From positions 1-64,000 of the forward strand of contig JAAEAF010002355.1 of NCBI GenBank assembly GCA_011037195.1: a DNA stretch of 64,000 bases. Reading direction: 5' to 3'. Below are positions 37,201-49,940 of the stretch, in pieces. This DNA comes from Triatoma infestans (lineage: Eukaryota > Arthropoda > Insecta > Hemiptera > Reduviidae). Numbering within the stretch: the stretch's first letter is position 1; the number at the start of each line of letters is the position of its first letter. The notes under the pieces are model-generated. The model had not been told where the DNA came from. It did not search any database and saw only the letters and a program-made list of their open reading frames with translations. Both the position numbers and the translations under genes were made by a program.

Positions 37201-37970
37201 ATGTCTTTATATACTTGAATTAAAAAAACATGAGTGCATTATATATCTTGTACTTCTTAAACAGCTTACGAAATCTATCATTGATTGAAGAGCGAATCTG
37301 AGATTTAAAGAAATATTTATTTAAAAAAATGCCGTATTTTTTAAGACACGATATTTGGCATTCAGGATAATTCTAGTATATAATTAATAAAGATACTACA
37401 AAATTTATTATAAGTTGCTAAGTAATTACAAATGCCAATGACGTATGAATGAAAATAATTTATTTTTTATTCAATTGGAAGATTTATTTTAATCAATAAT
37501 TATATTTATTTTACACAGATACAATTTATTTAAATGCTATGTAATGTGCATCTAAAATATGAAAGTATTGACAGTGTTATAATTTTTTAGTGTATATGAA
37601 ATATGGCCTAGATTTCACGTTGGCTGATGTATTGAATAATTCATTGAGTTATATTCAATGTTTGTGTGAACATATTACGTAGTAGGTAAACAATTCTTAA
37701 CAATCTAGTAATGATTATATACATATATATATAGTCTGTCAAGAAATTGAATAAAAACACTGATACTAACATTTTCGTCCATTATATTGTCTTCTTCAAG
37801 ATAGTTTAAATAACTTGAGCTTGATTAACAGTAAAATTATCTATTATTCAAGTGCTTTTACTTCCCTTGTAAATGAAGTAAATTGAAGGTTGTATTTTAA
37901 TGATTTGGGTGTATATGTCAGAAAGTTTGATTTAAGCTTCTTCACAATGATTTCTTGATGTTATGAGTAT
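37200..37970. other. AT-rich intergenic DNA
   Basis: No gene or recognisable element is visible. Short TA tracts occur at about 37717-37732. Confidence 0.5.
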
Positions 37971-37979
37971 ATATCGCCT

Positions 37980-38610
37980 TTTTTATAATTATACGTAATA
38001 GTAAATTGCACTATAGCCTTGGCCTCCTCCAGCCGCTTCCGCCAGTCATCTCTATTTGTTGTAGCAACCTTCCAATTTCTTACTTGGAGCAGTTTTCTGA
38101 AATCTTCATTTACATCATCCGGCCATGTTAACTTGGGTCTGCCCACTCGCCTAACCCTGTGTCCTTCTACCTTCATGAGCGTTTTGGTACCCTCATCCGA
38201 CATCCTAACTACCTGGCCCGCCCACCTGAGCTTGCCCAGTTTAATCATTTTAACGATGTATTCTTTCTGGAAAGGATGCTGTAATTCCTGATTCTTTCTT
38301 CTTCTTCAAATCGTGTCCTCCTGGACGGGGCCGTAGAATCCTTCGCTCCATCTTTTCCTTTTTTTTTGACATTACCCAGGCCTCGGAACTGTACGTAAGT
38401 ACCGGCCGGAATAGCGTTTTATGGAGGGTGACTTTTGTCCTTTTTGAAAGAATCTGCTCCTCATGTGCCTATTCAGCCCAAAGTAGCTCCATCTGCCTTC
38501 TTTTTATTTCAAGAGATACATCGTTGTTTCTGGTGACTATGTAGCCCAGGTATATGAACAAGTCCATTCTCTCGACTTCATGCTTCTAATTCTATGAGGT
38601 CATCAGGATT
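37980..38610 (-). pseudogene. 3' end of an RTE-like LINE ORF2
   Basis: The minus strand reads a decayed LINE C-terminus. Upstream comes a VSLEIKRRQMEL-like piece, SKRTKVTLHKTLFRPVLTYS, then SEAWVMSKKK. Across a frame change follows LGKLRWAGQVVRMSD, GRPKLTWPDDVNEDFRKLL and NWKVATTNRDDWRKRLEEAK. The last part is the typical tail after the reverse transcriptase in RTE-like elements. The catalytic domain is absent (5' truncation). Frameshifts and a stop near 38470 make it dead. Confidence 0.8.
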
Positions 38611-39300
38611 CTAATCTAGATGTTAGAAACAATATTTCTGATCAAAATTTAAGAATGTCATTGGAGTTAAAGAAGAGACGAAGATATGAACTTAAACTTA
38701 ATCGAAGAGAAATCAAATTCAATCCTACCAAATCTGAACAAACTTGAATTAAACAAATCTGAACCTAATGATGTTTTTTTAATATAGTCTACCGAAAATA
38801 GTTCTAGGAAACACTAATGGTTACATCGCCATGACTATTGGTTATATTTTTCGAATGTTAATGGTTTGTCATCATCTAATTAACCTTAGTCGGGAGGAAA
38901 TCTGCAAACTGTTGAAATTATTTATCTCAAATTGAGAAGTATCCTATCCTACTAATTGAAGATTACAATAACTACATTGTACCAGCAAAAAAAGACTAAT
39001 CAAGAGGAAGTGATAGTGGCGGAATAATTGTTTTAAGTTAAAAAATATATTACAGTTAATCATAAAATCTTTCGCAATAAGGCTGTATGCTGGCATCGGA
39101 ACTAGGAATAATGAATTTTCTTTAATAATTTTGATAGCGTAGTAGAAGTCTGGGAAGGCAAATGAAAACATAATTAATTATATCAGGTACGATTACTTCT
39201 TTCTATGATTGATCGAATCTGATACTGATTTTAAATAATAATTTGGTTGAACTGAATCTTTTCTGATTTTGAGAAGGACCCCGAAATTATTAATATGATC
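38610..39300. other. Intergenic DNA without recognised features
   Basis: AT-rich. A 75-codon minus-strand open frame at 38944-39171 is not recognisable. Confidence 0.4.
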
Positions 39301-39304
39301 TTTT

Positions 39305-41190
39305 TGGTTTCCGCGGCCATTTTCTTGAAAAACTATCGAGTTTCCGCGTTAAAGAGGCTCATTGCAATATGGGCGAAACGTCGGTTTTTTTTTACAGAGG
39401 GGGGAAAATGCCTACGCACAAAGTGTGGGGCTTGCACCCACTAAAAACCCCCCCTCCCTCACAGGCACTTGTCCACCCCGGAACTGCTTATGGTACTACT
39501 TCGGGGTGGTGCCTCGTAATGCCACTGCGGGCTGCCTCCGGCCTAGCTGGACCCCGTCCTCGGAAGGTCGAGGTGTCTACTCATTTCGCCTATCTTCATC
39601 CGCAGGACCGTCTGGACAAAGGTAGCCACCCAGTCCCAACGATCCGCTCTGGCGAGCATGGCCCTCACCACCGTATCCGGGGAGATCCTCCCGATTTCTG
39701 CTTCCAATCTCCGCCGTTCTCGGTCCCATCTGCCGCACCTAAAAATGGTATGGAAAGCATCGTCTCTCTCTCCATCCCCGTAGATGCACGACGGGTCTCC
39801 CACTTTCTCTACCCTCCACAGGTACGCGGCAAAACAGCCATGTCCTGTGAGAAATTGGGTGAGGAAGTAGTCGAGCTCGCCATGCCGCCTACTTACCCAT
39901 TCCAACAGACTGGGGATAAGCTTCGCGGTCCACCTACGCGGTGTTCATTCTCCCAACGCTCCTACCACCTTTGCAGTGTGGCCCGTCTGGCCCTCAGCCT
40001 GGCATCTGCTTCGACTGACTCTCCCTTCCTCTTCCAAACCTCCTGCCTCTCCCTGGCCTGAAGGTCAATCGGGATCACCCCTGCGATCACTAGGACAGCC
40101 GGCTCAGATACCTCCGGTACGCGCTGGCTATCCTAAGCGCCCCCCTTCTTTGTACCGCGGCCATACGTCTCCGGTGTCTCGCCTTTGTAAGAGCGCTAGC
40201 CCAGATCTCACAGCCATACAGGAGGACGGCGTCCGCGACAGACATGAGGAGCCGGCGTCTGCTGGCCCTCGGTCCTCCCACATTCGCCATCAACCTGCTC
40301 AGACTCATAACCACCTTCGCCGCTTTCTCCGAAGAGCGCCGCACCTGCTCCCAAAAGGTCAGTTTTGCATCTAGATGCACCCCTAAGTACTTGACGGAGC
40401 TTTGAGGTTTCAGCGTTCTGCCATCTATCCTCAGGTCCCAAGCACCTGGGAGCCGACGCCTGGTAAGCAGTACCACCTCTGTCTTGTCTGGGGCCAAGCT
40501 CAGACCATGTTTGTCTAGCCAAGACGTTACGCGCCTCATCACTTGTCGGAGCCTTATATGCGCCACCTCATGGTCCCTAGCTATCACCACCGCGGCGATA
40601 TCGTCCGCATACCCCACCAAAAAAGAGTCCTCCGGCATATCCATGCGCAGGATGCCATCGTAGGCCACATTCCATAGATCAGGTCCCAAAATAGAGCCCT
40701 GAGCCGCCCCTCCCGTTACCACTATACTGCGGGATCCCTCCACGGTGTCATAGCATAAAAATCTGTCCCTAAGATAACTACGCATCACCCGGAGCAGATA
40801 TTCCGGCACTCGGAACGCGGTTTCTAGGGCCGCCAGCATATCCCCCCACCTTACCGAGTTAAAGGCGTTCCGGACATCCAGCGTAGCCAATAGCACAATA
40901 CGCTTTGTCCGCCACGACCCAGACTGCGCGCTATGTGCGGCTCTCACCACTTCTTCCACTGCCCCTATAGTGGACCGACCACGTCTAAAACCATACTGCC
41001 GCGCGGACAGATCCCCGGCCTCGCTGATCGCTACCGCCAAACGAGGCTTAAGAAGCCTCTCCAGGAGCTTTCCCGCAGTGTCTAGCACAACGTCGGTTTT
41101 TAGTGAACCAACCCGGAACTTGAGTTTTTTCCAATTATTAACGTATCAAACTGCTCTGACCACTTTGCTTGCAGTCTTCAGTTCTAATTA
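39305..41190 (+). repeat. Repeat family C copy interrupted by a LINE
   Basis: 39305-39389 carries GGTTTCCGCGGCCATTTTC, GGCTCATTGCAATATGGGCG and AAACGTCGGTTTTT, like 8162-8395 in the opposite orientation. It resumes at 41089 with AACGTCGGTTTTTAGTGAACC. The LINE at 39390-41088 splits the copy. Confidence 0.75.
39390..41088 (-). mobile_element. 5'-truncated R1-clade-like non-LTR retrotransposon
   Basis: The insert is GC-rich, unlike everything around it. The minus strand at 40090-41088 is open for 332 codons of reverse transcriptase: LLERLLKPRL, QYGFRRGRST, ATLDVRNAFNSVRW (motif A Asp), GGAAQGSILGPDLWN, FLVGYADDIAAVV (catalytic YADD) and SVKYLGVHLD. The thumb follows (LLYGCEIWA, MAAVQRRGALRIASAYR). 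A frameshift near 40116 and a TAG near 39964 interrupt the next part (VSEPAVLVIAGVIPIDL). The C-terminal block at 39543-39905 holds LTQFLTGHGCFAAYL and a Cys/His region (GDPSCIYGDGERDDAFHTIF, RC). A perfect 13-bp duplication, AACGTCGGTTTTT, flanks it (39377-39389, 41089-41101), and the T-run on the plus strand at 39390 is its poly-A end. No endonuclease domain remains. Confidence 0.9.
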
Positions 41191-42950
41191 AAAATAAAAT
41201 GTTTTCCAAATGATAAATTATTATCAAATTATTGTATATTTAATACTTTTAATAGAGAGAAACTCATTTAAACAGAAATGTGATAATTTGAAAAACCAAT
41301 GAAAGAATTTATTGCAACAGTAATTTATACTGAATTTTGAAAACTGGATGCTTTCACTGTTTGAAAAAACAAATAATTGAGAAGATTTTCCATCGGGACA
41401 AGTAGATGATTATTCGAAACAATTAATTTAATTGAAATCAATTATTTTTGACATAATTTCTAATAATTTTATTAGAATGAATTATGTTTTCAAATAATTT
41501 TTGCCAGTCCTGTCCTTTCATATTATAATATGACCACCATGATAATATAAAGATCTATACATTTTGTATTAATGCAGAAATTGAACGTTTGTCTTACCTA
41601 CTCGAGAACTGCAAATATACATAATCGTTGTTTGTCTCATGCTAGATTTTGTATTTTAATTTTCTTTTAAGGAAGACTTTATTCTTTATCTGCTTTTTGT
41701 ACTGGTGATGATTTTATTTGTTTCATTTCAGTTATCATTAAAAGAGAAACTATTCTTAAAAAAAAAAAAAATAATATAAATTATAAAGTAAATTAGTTTT
41801 TGAATTAGTATTTTAAAACTATTATATAAATACATTTTCGCAAGCTGATTGGTCGTCCCAAAAATATTTTTGCACCAACTGCCACAGGAAAAACAAACAT
41901 ACAAAAGTTGTTATGTTTATATAAAAAATTGTGATTAATTATGTAAAATTTTATAATCCTATCAGAATTTATAATAAACCACTTTGGGTCAGTAGAACAA
42001 TAGCAGTCTAGTTAAAGAAATCTTGTCTATAGAAATGTATAATTTTTCGCACGGTTCAATTCCCACATTTAGTTGTAATAAGTATTTTACAGTTTAATGT
42101 AAATTTGATTTGATCTATCGGTGGGGTTATCATTGACTTCTTACTAAAATGTTTTCGCGACTCATGCATTTTGAAAAACAATCAAAATTGATACTTACAG
42201 ATTTGTGTTTGTAATTTATTAACAGTTCTTTGAACAAGGAGTTCAAAATAGAAATCGGATATCATGCAATTATATCAGGAAAGATAGAAAAAAAAGCAGT
42301 AAACTAATTAATTAAGTGAAACATAAAAGTCAGCTATAGAATTACTTACTACTACTTTTTTACTGTGTTAAAAAAAAATGTTACTAAACAAAGCGAGAAA
42401 TAAATCAATATAATTCTTTTTTATTATAATGGCCGAGTTTCAGATATACTATCAGAAAATCAGAGATATTCTGCTAGAAAAACTGCATAATAATAATAAT
42501 ACTGAATATAAAACTATGAAGAATTACTTATTAACATATTTACAAATTACAGTAATATAAAAATGCAAAATTTAGAAAAGAAGAACAATTTCGTCAATGT
42601 CTGCAGCTTTTATCGTTTGGAAGAAAACACTTGATTTAAAAAACCGAAAAGGTATATTGTCAATACAAGTAGAGTAATGTAATGCGTTAGTTTAATTAAA
42701 AAATTACATTGTCAATAAAATCTTAAATGAATCCTGTTTCTAAAAATGACCACTAGATTGCAGCATTTACTGGGAAATGTAATGTGCATTAGCCATGGCG
42801 CTTCTAAGACAGTCTGAACTCCTAATAGAAGTCCTAATATTTAAAATAAATTGCAATTTTATAATCTCCATTATAACTTCCCAGGAGATGGAGACATCTA
42901 ATGGCAATATTTGTAAACATTTAACAATAGTGATGTTAAGAAGTTAATAA
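41190..42950. other. AT-rich intergenic DNA
   Basis: Nothing recognisable beyond homopolymer runs. Confidence 0.5.
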
Positions 42951-42954
42951 AACA

Positions 42955-43085
42955 AATTATCGACTATTTCTCTTGGATTTATTACTAAAAAAACTGGACT
43001 TTTCGGCGTAACGAGGCCATCCATCATCTGCAGTTGTACTAAAAACAGTAACTTACACTCTTATTACATAACTCAATAACATGCA
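42955..43085 (-). repeat. Repeat family E, copy 2, hammerhead-like
   Basis: The minus strand reads GATGGATGGCCTCGTTACG, then CCGAAAAGTCCAGTTTTTTT. It is the sister of the copy at 25500-25630. Confidence 0.65.
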
Positions 43086-43723
43086 AGACACCAAAATTTA
43101 AGATTAGTTTTTATTTTAATCTAAATCTCTTCTAACTACAGATATCCATGGTTTGCCCCCATCTTCTACTCATATTTCATTTGCCTATATCTTTCACTTG
43201 TGACATTTTTCTTTTCTGTATTTCATTTTCATTGGTTGGTTTCTTTATATTGCAGTAACTGTTAACTTGAAATATTTTCTTCCCTTCATTTCTTATTTGA
43301 TTCAAGTATCACAGTGGCTTAAAACACTGCTACTGAGTTCAAAGCTTTAAGTTACTCAAGCAGAATCTTTTTTACATTTTTAACTATGGGGTGAAGATGG
43401 AACAGTTAAAAAAAATTATATTCTTTTATTTACGCTGGAAGAAAAGTAGAAAGTAAAGAAAAATATCGCATACCTACACAACACCCTAGTTTAATGAGGG
43501 TCATCTAATAATAAGAAAACTAGATTCAAGAAAGCCATTTAAGATAAAAACACTTGGATTTTGACGTGAGATTAGTAATCGTTTCTTACATGCTTTTTGC
43601 AAAGGAAAGCAATGAGTGCTTTGTGTGAAATCGTATAATTCTTAGGTATTTGTTTCTGCATAATATTTCAAGGTAGGTTTCTTACTCTACATTTTATTGT
43701 ACTACTGAAAAGTATTTAAAATT

Positions 43724-43853
43724 GCTCACTGACCGCTGATGGACAGCGTTATCTTGAACAAGAGAACACTGTTCGGAGGCCTCGCAGTGTACTAAGAAAT
43801 CTCCGGGCGCCAATGACCGACCATAAATGTTGACGCATCATAAATTAAAAAAA
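43724..43853 (+). mobile_element. SINE S1 body, 5'-truncated
   Basis: It matches the S1 SINE from GCTCACTGACCGCTGATGG through CTCCGGGCGCCAATGACC and TTGACGCATCATAAATTAAA. The tRNA head is missing. A short AAAT microsatellite (43876-43893) lies just downstream. Confidence 0.8.
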
Positions 43854-43859
43854 CAGGAA

Positions 43860-46850
43860 AGTGATGCCCTTAAATAAATAAATAAATAAATTATTATTTA
43901 TTACAGGCTGAGAAGTTCGTTTGATCAAATCCCTGAACAAATGGCTACCCCACAAGAACACAAAATATCTATAAGGTAGAGAGAAAAAAAAAAAAAATGA
44001 ATTCGTTTACAGATTATTTTTATTCACTATATAATATTTACAAAGGTCTCTTAAATTTTGTTAAAACTTGCTACGTGCCAAGCGAAAAACCAGTGACACT
44101 GTATTTTTTGAAAGCATATGCTTTTTTAAAACTTAATGTTTATAAAGAAAATATTTTTTTTTTTTTTTGGTAAAAATAAAAGATCATTTATATTTTATAG
44201 AATATATATATATTTTTTTTTTTCAAATTTTACATAACCCCATTTTTTTCCATTCTGTTATAATAACATCAAAATAGTTAGCCATTTTAATTTTTTATTT
44301 TTTTTTTTATTTTTTAATAGATCCGTACTTTTTACTACAAAAATAGAACATGTAATTTCTTCTTTTTTTTCGCATAACAAATAACAGCAGGAAAATTATT
44401 TTGAATATTATTTCTTAGTAAACTTTGTATAATTTTTTTTTTTTTGTTTGTGAAAAATATTCAGAATTTTTCAAATACACATGTTTTAATTATAAACAAT
44501 TGCTTATATTTTACTTTATTATGCCACCAATCTTGTTTGTATTTATGCTTTATTCGAGAAAATTTCATCGCAACAAGTTAGGTAAATTCAATAAAATGGC
44601 TGGAATGCAATTTTTTGTTTTTATTTATTTAATACAACTGATTTTAAAATCTTTAAATTCTAATAATAAGATGAAATTTTTAATTTAAAAAAAAAAATAT
44701 CCTTAACATCCACACATCATTTTTTTTTTTTTGTTTCTCTTTTAATGAAATATTTTTATGCCACTTGTTTATATTTTTATGTGTATTAAACAAACTCAAA
44801 AACAATAAAAATGCAGAAATAAACCCAAGAGACTTTCTTTTTCTTTTTTTTACGAATTTCTATACATTTAAATATAGATTTATAACATAAAATTGTTTTA
44901 CATACATTAATTCTAAAAATTTAAAATATACATTTGGATATATTATATATAAATTTTTTAGTTTTAGTTTTTAACTTATAATACAATTAACTACATTTTA
45001 CATACAATTCTTAAAAAAAAAAAAAATTATCGTTTATTAATTATTAAACTGTACACTATGTTAAACACACACTACTACAATAAAGGTATAGTTTTCTTTT
45101 CTTTTATTTTTGTATTAAAAAAGAAAAAACAAAATTAACATAAATTATTAAAAAAAAAAACCCAACCCACTTTGTTTTGTTCTCATATATTCCAAATACT
45201 ATATTCAATTAATTATTATTAATAATTATTTTTATCACAGTATTTTAACTTATTATCTATTAAATAATTCAATTACTAGCAAAATTTTGAATATATTACA
45301 AGGTTTTTTTTTTCTTTCTTTTTTTGGCTGATGAGCTCTAGAAAATGTTTTCTCTTAGCTTTTTGTCTTCTGGGCCTTCACCTTTTTTAAGAAGAACATT
45401 AGAGAAATGCAAATCTTTGGAGAACCAAAGTAATCGTTATTAAAGAACTTGATTCCGGTGTGTTGGAATTGAGTCTTACCCAAACTTTGTTTGGTTAGAT
45501 CAAAAACAGCAACAATTCTAAGGGTAAATCCTCAAAAAGAAATATTGTACTAAATATAATAAAACCAGCAGTAATTTTGAATCTAAGGCATAATGTGAAA
45601 CAGCTCTGAAATTTCCCGTTGCGGTAGGGCAAACACCAGTAATTACCAAAATCTTCAGAACTTATTTATCCTGAATACAGAATTCTCCAATGTTCTACAT
45701 GTTCGTAGAAATTTTGGTCTAATTAGTATATATATATATATTTTTTTTTTTAGGAAGAACTGACCAAAATAGGTGAAATAATATTTCAATAGAGATGTTT
45801 AATAGGGTTCAATATGGTATAACCCTGATTACTTATTGAAATTTAGTATAAGTGCTCAATTTATTGAAGCTTAATTCACTTTGGTTTGAGACCAAATTGT
45901 TTATACACCTGTGAGAATATTACTAGTATTTTATCTTTTATTTAAAAGAGAAGACGATAAACGAATTTCCAACTCTTAAGTTGTTTTCACTTCTTAAATC
46001 CAAATTTTTGTCTTTTTTTTTATTTTATTTCTTTTAATGGAATAAATACCACTCCTATCTAATTATTGATATTTTAACAATTTTAATTAGTTAAAAAAAA
46101 AAAAAAAATGCAAATAAATTAGCGCATAGACATTTATATATTCACATCTTTATAATATGTAAAATAAAAAATAAACAAAATAAAAATCAATGTTTAAATA
46201 AAATAGAATGTATTTTTAAATTAATACTTTCACATGTTTCATATGTCAGTAATGTTCATTGCAATTTCACATACATTCTGTGTAATTCCTCAATCAAACA
46301 TACATTATCAAACTAATCTACTTCATTTACTACTAACATACATAACTTCGTTCCATATATTTTATAATAAAAATCATACAAAATTGATAATTTGATTATA
46401 AATATTTATTTATAACTATCGTTACACTAATTTTAAATGTGCTAATTAAATATGGCACTGTTTTATTGAAAAAAATAAAATAAATGTCTATTAATATTTT
46501 TGTAAATAAGAATCAATTTTGTATGATTATTATTATTATTTTTGAGATCGCATTCATATGTCAATTTTTTTTCTTTTATGAAGTTTTACGTTCTGAGACT
46601 CATCCTAGATTTTTGATCAATTATTAAATAATTTAAAAAATAAATTGTATCAATAATTTATACATGGAAAATGTACTACATAAACAGAAAGCTGAAAAAA
46701 AAAAACAAATTGATGGTGCTAACCAAATTTTTGGCCATTATTTTGTGTCATATTTTTCAGACATACATAAAATTAAAGAATAAATATTAAATCTGGGATT
46801 TTTCCCTCATAAAATGCTGTTTTAATTATTTGCCGGTTTGGGGTTTTTCC
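43860..46850. other. Extremely AT-rich spacer with homopolymer tracts
   Basis: Long runs of T and A (for example near 44155-44169, 44439-44446, 45012-45026 and 46093-46107) and no recognisable gene. An 87-codon open frame at 44425-44688 is Phe/Lys/Ile-rich and looks like chance. Part of it could be a long 3' UTR of the transporter, but the distance to its stop codon makes this unlikely. Confidence 0.5.
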
Positions 46851-47010
46851 TCCTCATCAATTTGATGGACCAGATTCTTGACGATGGAAGACAATCCGTG
46901 ACCGTCACATTAATGAAAAGAAGCAAGCAATGACTGATTAAATCCATATATTATCCAGCATTGCCGGACCCAACTATATATATTCAATAAACTTATATCT
47001 GGATAACCGC
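46850..47010 (+). repeat. Repeat family D fragment
   Basis: TTGACGATGGAAGACAATCC, GTGACCGTCAC and TATTATCCAGCATTGCCGGA line up with the core and flank of the palindromic element at 12640-13065 (GAAGATGGATGAAAATCC, GAAACCAGTC, GTTATCCAGCATTGCGGA). Confidence 0.6.
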
Positions 47011-47279
47011 ATTCCTTACTTACATGCATGAATAGAACAATTTATTAGATTTTATTGATTTCTTTAAAACATAAGAGTGATAAAACTAATGCTTTAAAAT
47101 TAGAAAAACAATTTGATTGCCATGACAATCTAGGAGCAAAAAGCACTGATTGGAAGTCTATATTATGCTCAGTAGAGGCTGGGTTGTATTATGCAGCAGC
47201 CTTAACAAAAATATTCAAAAGCCTTAAGATGTTTTAAGTATGGCTTTAGAATGGAGTATAACTACTCGCTATAGTAATC

Positions 47280-47940
47280 CTAATAATATTGGATTCTTAA
47301 GTCTAAGCTGGGTATCCAGGATGGTCATAAATCTCTTATGACTATTTCAAACTAAAAGTCATAATTCTAGTCATAAATCATAACACTAGCCCGCATGTAT
47401 TCCAGACAACGGTCATTGACTTTGTGGAGTATGAGACTTTCATGTACCTCAAGGACTCGTCAACAACTGTTCATCAGAAACATTAGAAACCTCTTCCTTA
47501 ATATCTGGAAGTAAGTTGTGGATTTTCTTCATGAGCTGTTTGAGCTTATCTTTACCTTGAAGGAAATATGTAAAGAAAAACTGTAACTTCCGCGACAGTT
47601 TACACTTTCTTGTGATTTCCCCAGGTGCTAGGTTCTCATATATAATGTCTTAGGAACGGGCATTAGAGATCTCTCTTCTTTTCTAGATAACTTTGATAGA
47701 GAAATTAGCAGGCGGTTTTGACAAGTAAGGAGACAGCCCAGAGTAAGGGAATTTATAGTTTTTCCTAAGGATCTCAGAAATGTTATTTAAGCTCTGTATA
47801 GCCGTTATTCAAACGAGCAATGAGTTAGTACCTACCCGCCGAAAGAAGCTGGTCAAGAAGAAAAAGGCAGATGCAATGAATGAAGTAGTAGGGAGAATAT
47901 TACGGAATTTAAATAGGTTGATTCTTTGTTAAAGTAGTGA
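47280..47940. other. GC-richer unidentified block
   Basis: Composition differs from both flanks. The minus strand has a 38-codon open piece (KDKLKQLMKKIHNLLPDIKE and on), bounded by stops. I recognise no family. It is probably a decayed repeat. Confidence 0.3.
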
Positions 47941-49940
47941 GATACTGATGAGGGTATCATTATGTACTGGGCCTCTAGTACATCTTCGATCTTGCTAAGA
48001 CAAGGAACTTGTCACAATTACATAAGGCGTATTTACAGGATATGCCTTTAGTTTTACTCATTTGTCTTTCATATTCCTGTCTCAACGAAACAGTAACAAT
48101 TTTGGCTACACCATCTAATTTTATTAATAAAAACACAGCAAAAAATTTATGTGTTGCAATCATCATTATGTACTTTACTCATTTGTTAAATTAGTACCAT
48201 AATAACATATTTTATCAATTGTTCATAATTTGTTTGTGTATCGAATAAAACAATACACCAGGAAAATAATAACATATACCATCCAAAATATTTAACATGG
48301 CACACATTGTATGTAAAGATCAAAATGAAAGTTTTTTTGGTTTTTTTTTAAGTACTCATATATAAGTACCCAACGATATCAAAATCAGTATTCAAAATCA
48401 TTTTAATAAGTACGCACTTTTTTTTTTATAATTTTTATTATCCATTTTATAATTTACTAAACAAAAATTTTATTAAATTCTTGTATAGGGTGCAATGCAG
48501 ACAATATTTTAGAAGGCCACGCACTAAGTACAAATTATGAAAATGATTATAATAATGATTTTTACATTTTCATTTACTTATGAGGATTTTTTAAAAATTT
48601 ATTTAATTGACTATACCTTTCACACCTACAAATGGAATTCGCTAACAATTAATTACATGCCACATTTTGCTCTGTGAATTTGTTGTATTTATTTTAATTT
48701 AATGTTTAAGCACAAAAAAATATGGTGGAATTACAATTATTTAAATTACTATTATTATATACAATAATTAGAAAGATTTAAAAATGCATATTTTTCTGTA
48801 CAAATATACCTTTTTTTTATAATATACAAGCTCAATTAATAGTTTCCTAATATGTTACAGCAAATAACTAAGTTTTAAATTTCACATTAAACATACATTT
48901 ATGAAGGAAATAACATATTCATAGTATGGTTGTTTGTTTTTAATGAGTGTGAACAATTTTTAAACTGTCACAATTCAGTAGGTTTTAATTTTCTTATATA
49001 TTGCTTTAAAGTTGTATAATTCCAATTAGAGAATAAACATTTTTGTTAGATTTAATTAATGGTTTCTCTTAAGCCGTCACTTTTTTTAAACTTTTGTTTT
49101 GTTTAACATTTTGTATTCCAAAACAAAATAGAAATACATTTTAGGTTTTATGATTTTACTCAGCACTAAGATTTGTATTCAATTCAGGTCTTTTTGGAAG
49201 AAGAACTGTTAAACCATTAAACTGGAACGGGTGGTACAATAAGTTGAGAGGTCCCATCCTAGAAAAGGGCACAATACCTGTCACATGCACCCTCCCTCCC
49301 CCAAAGAATAAAACTTAAAAATTAGATATTATATTAATAAATATAAATATACCGAGAGGATAAACAAATATTATAAAAATGCAATGTATATTAGTGCTGA
49401 GATTAGTTAACTATTATCGAGTTATTGATTTAAGAGCAATCATAGATATATATATATACAGAATTGTGCTTTAAAATACAATTAGACGCCTCCTACCGAT
49501 GGGGCTAATATGTACTTGTTTTTTTTTTTTTAAATAATACCAATCGATGTAATGCAGAAATTATTACATACAGGTATAAAAGAATCACACAAAAAATATC
49601 TATCCAATTATTTATTAAAATAAAAAAGTAAATAATGTTCTTGATTAAAAAAAAAAAATAAGAGAAAGTAAAAAATTGTTAAAAAAATTGATTGTCATAC
49701 AACCAACAAATTGTAAAGTATAAATTGTTACATTTTTAAGGAAGGATAGAATTATAATGTAAGGATTTTTCCAAAAATATTCAGTTAATAAATACCTGAT
49801 TTACTGCAACTTTTAATTCTGCATGAAATTGTTTTTCAAAATTCCAACAATCATAGCTTTTGTATTTTATAAAGCTCTCTTATTAGAAAGATTTGTACCT
49901 TTCAAATTATATATATATATATATATAAAACTTATTCTTC
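47940..49940. other. AT-rich DNA downstream of the transporter gene
   Basis: It probably contains the transporter 3' UTR, because the gene ends at 49941 on the minus strand. A TA microsatellite lies at 49909-49926. No other gene is seen. Confidence 0.5.

Noticed and set aside
39369..40061. 230-codon plus-strand open frame
   Set aside because: Antisense shadow of the GC-rich LINE, whose true coding strand is minus (reverse-transcriptase motifs).
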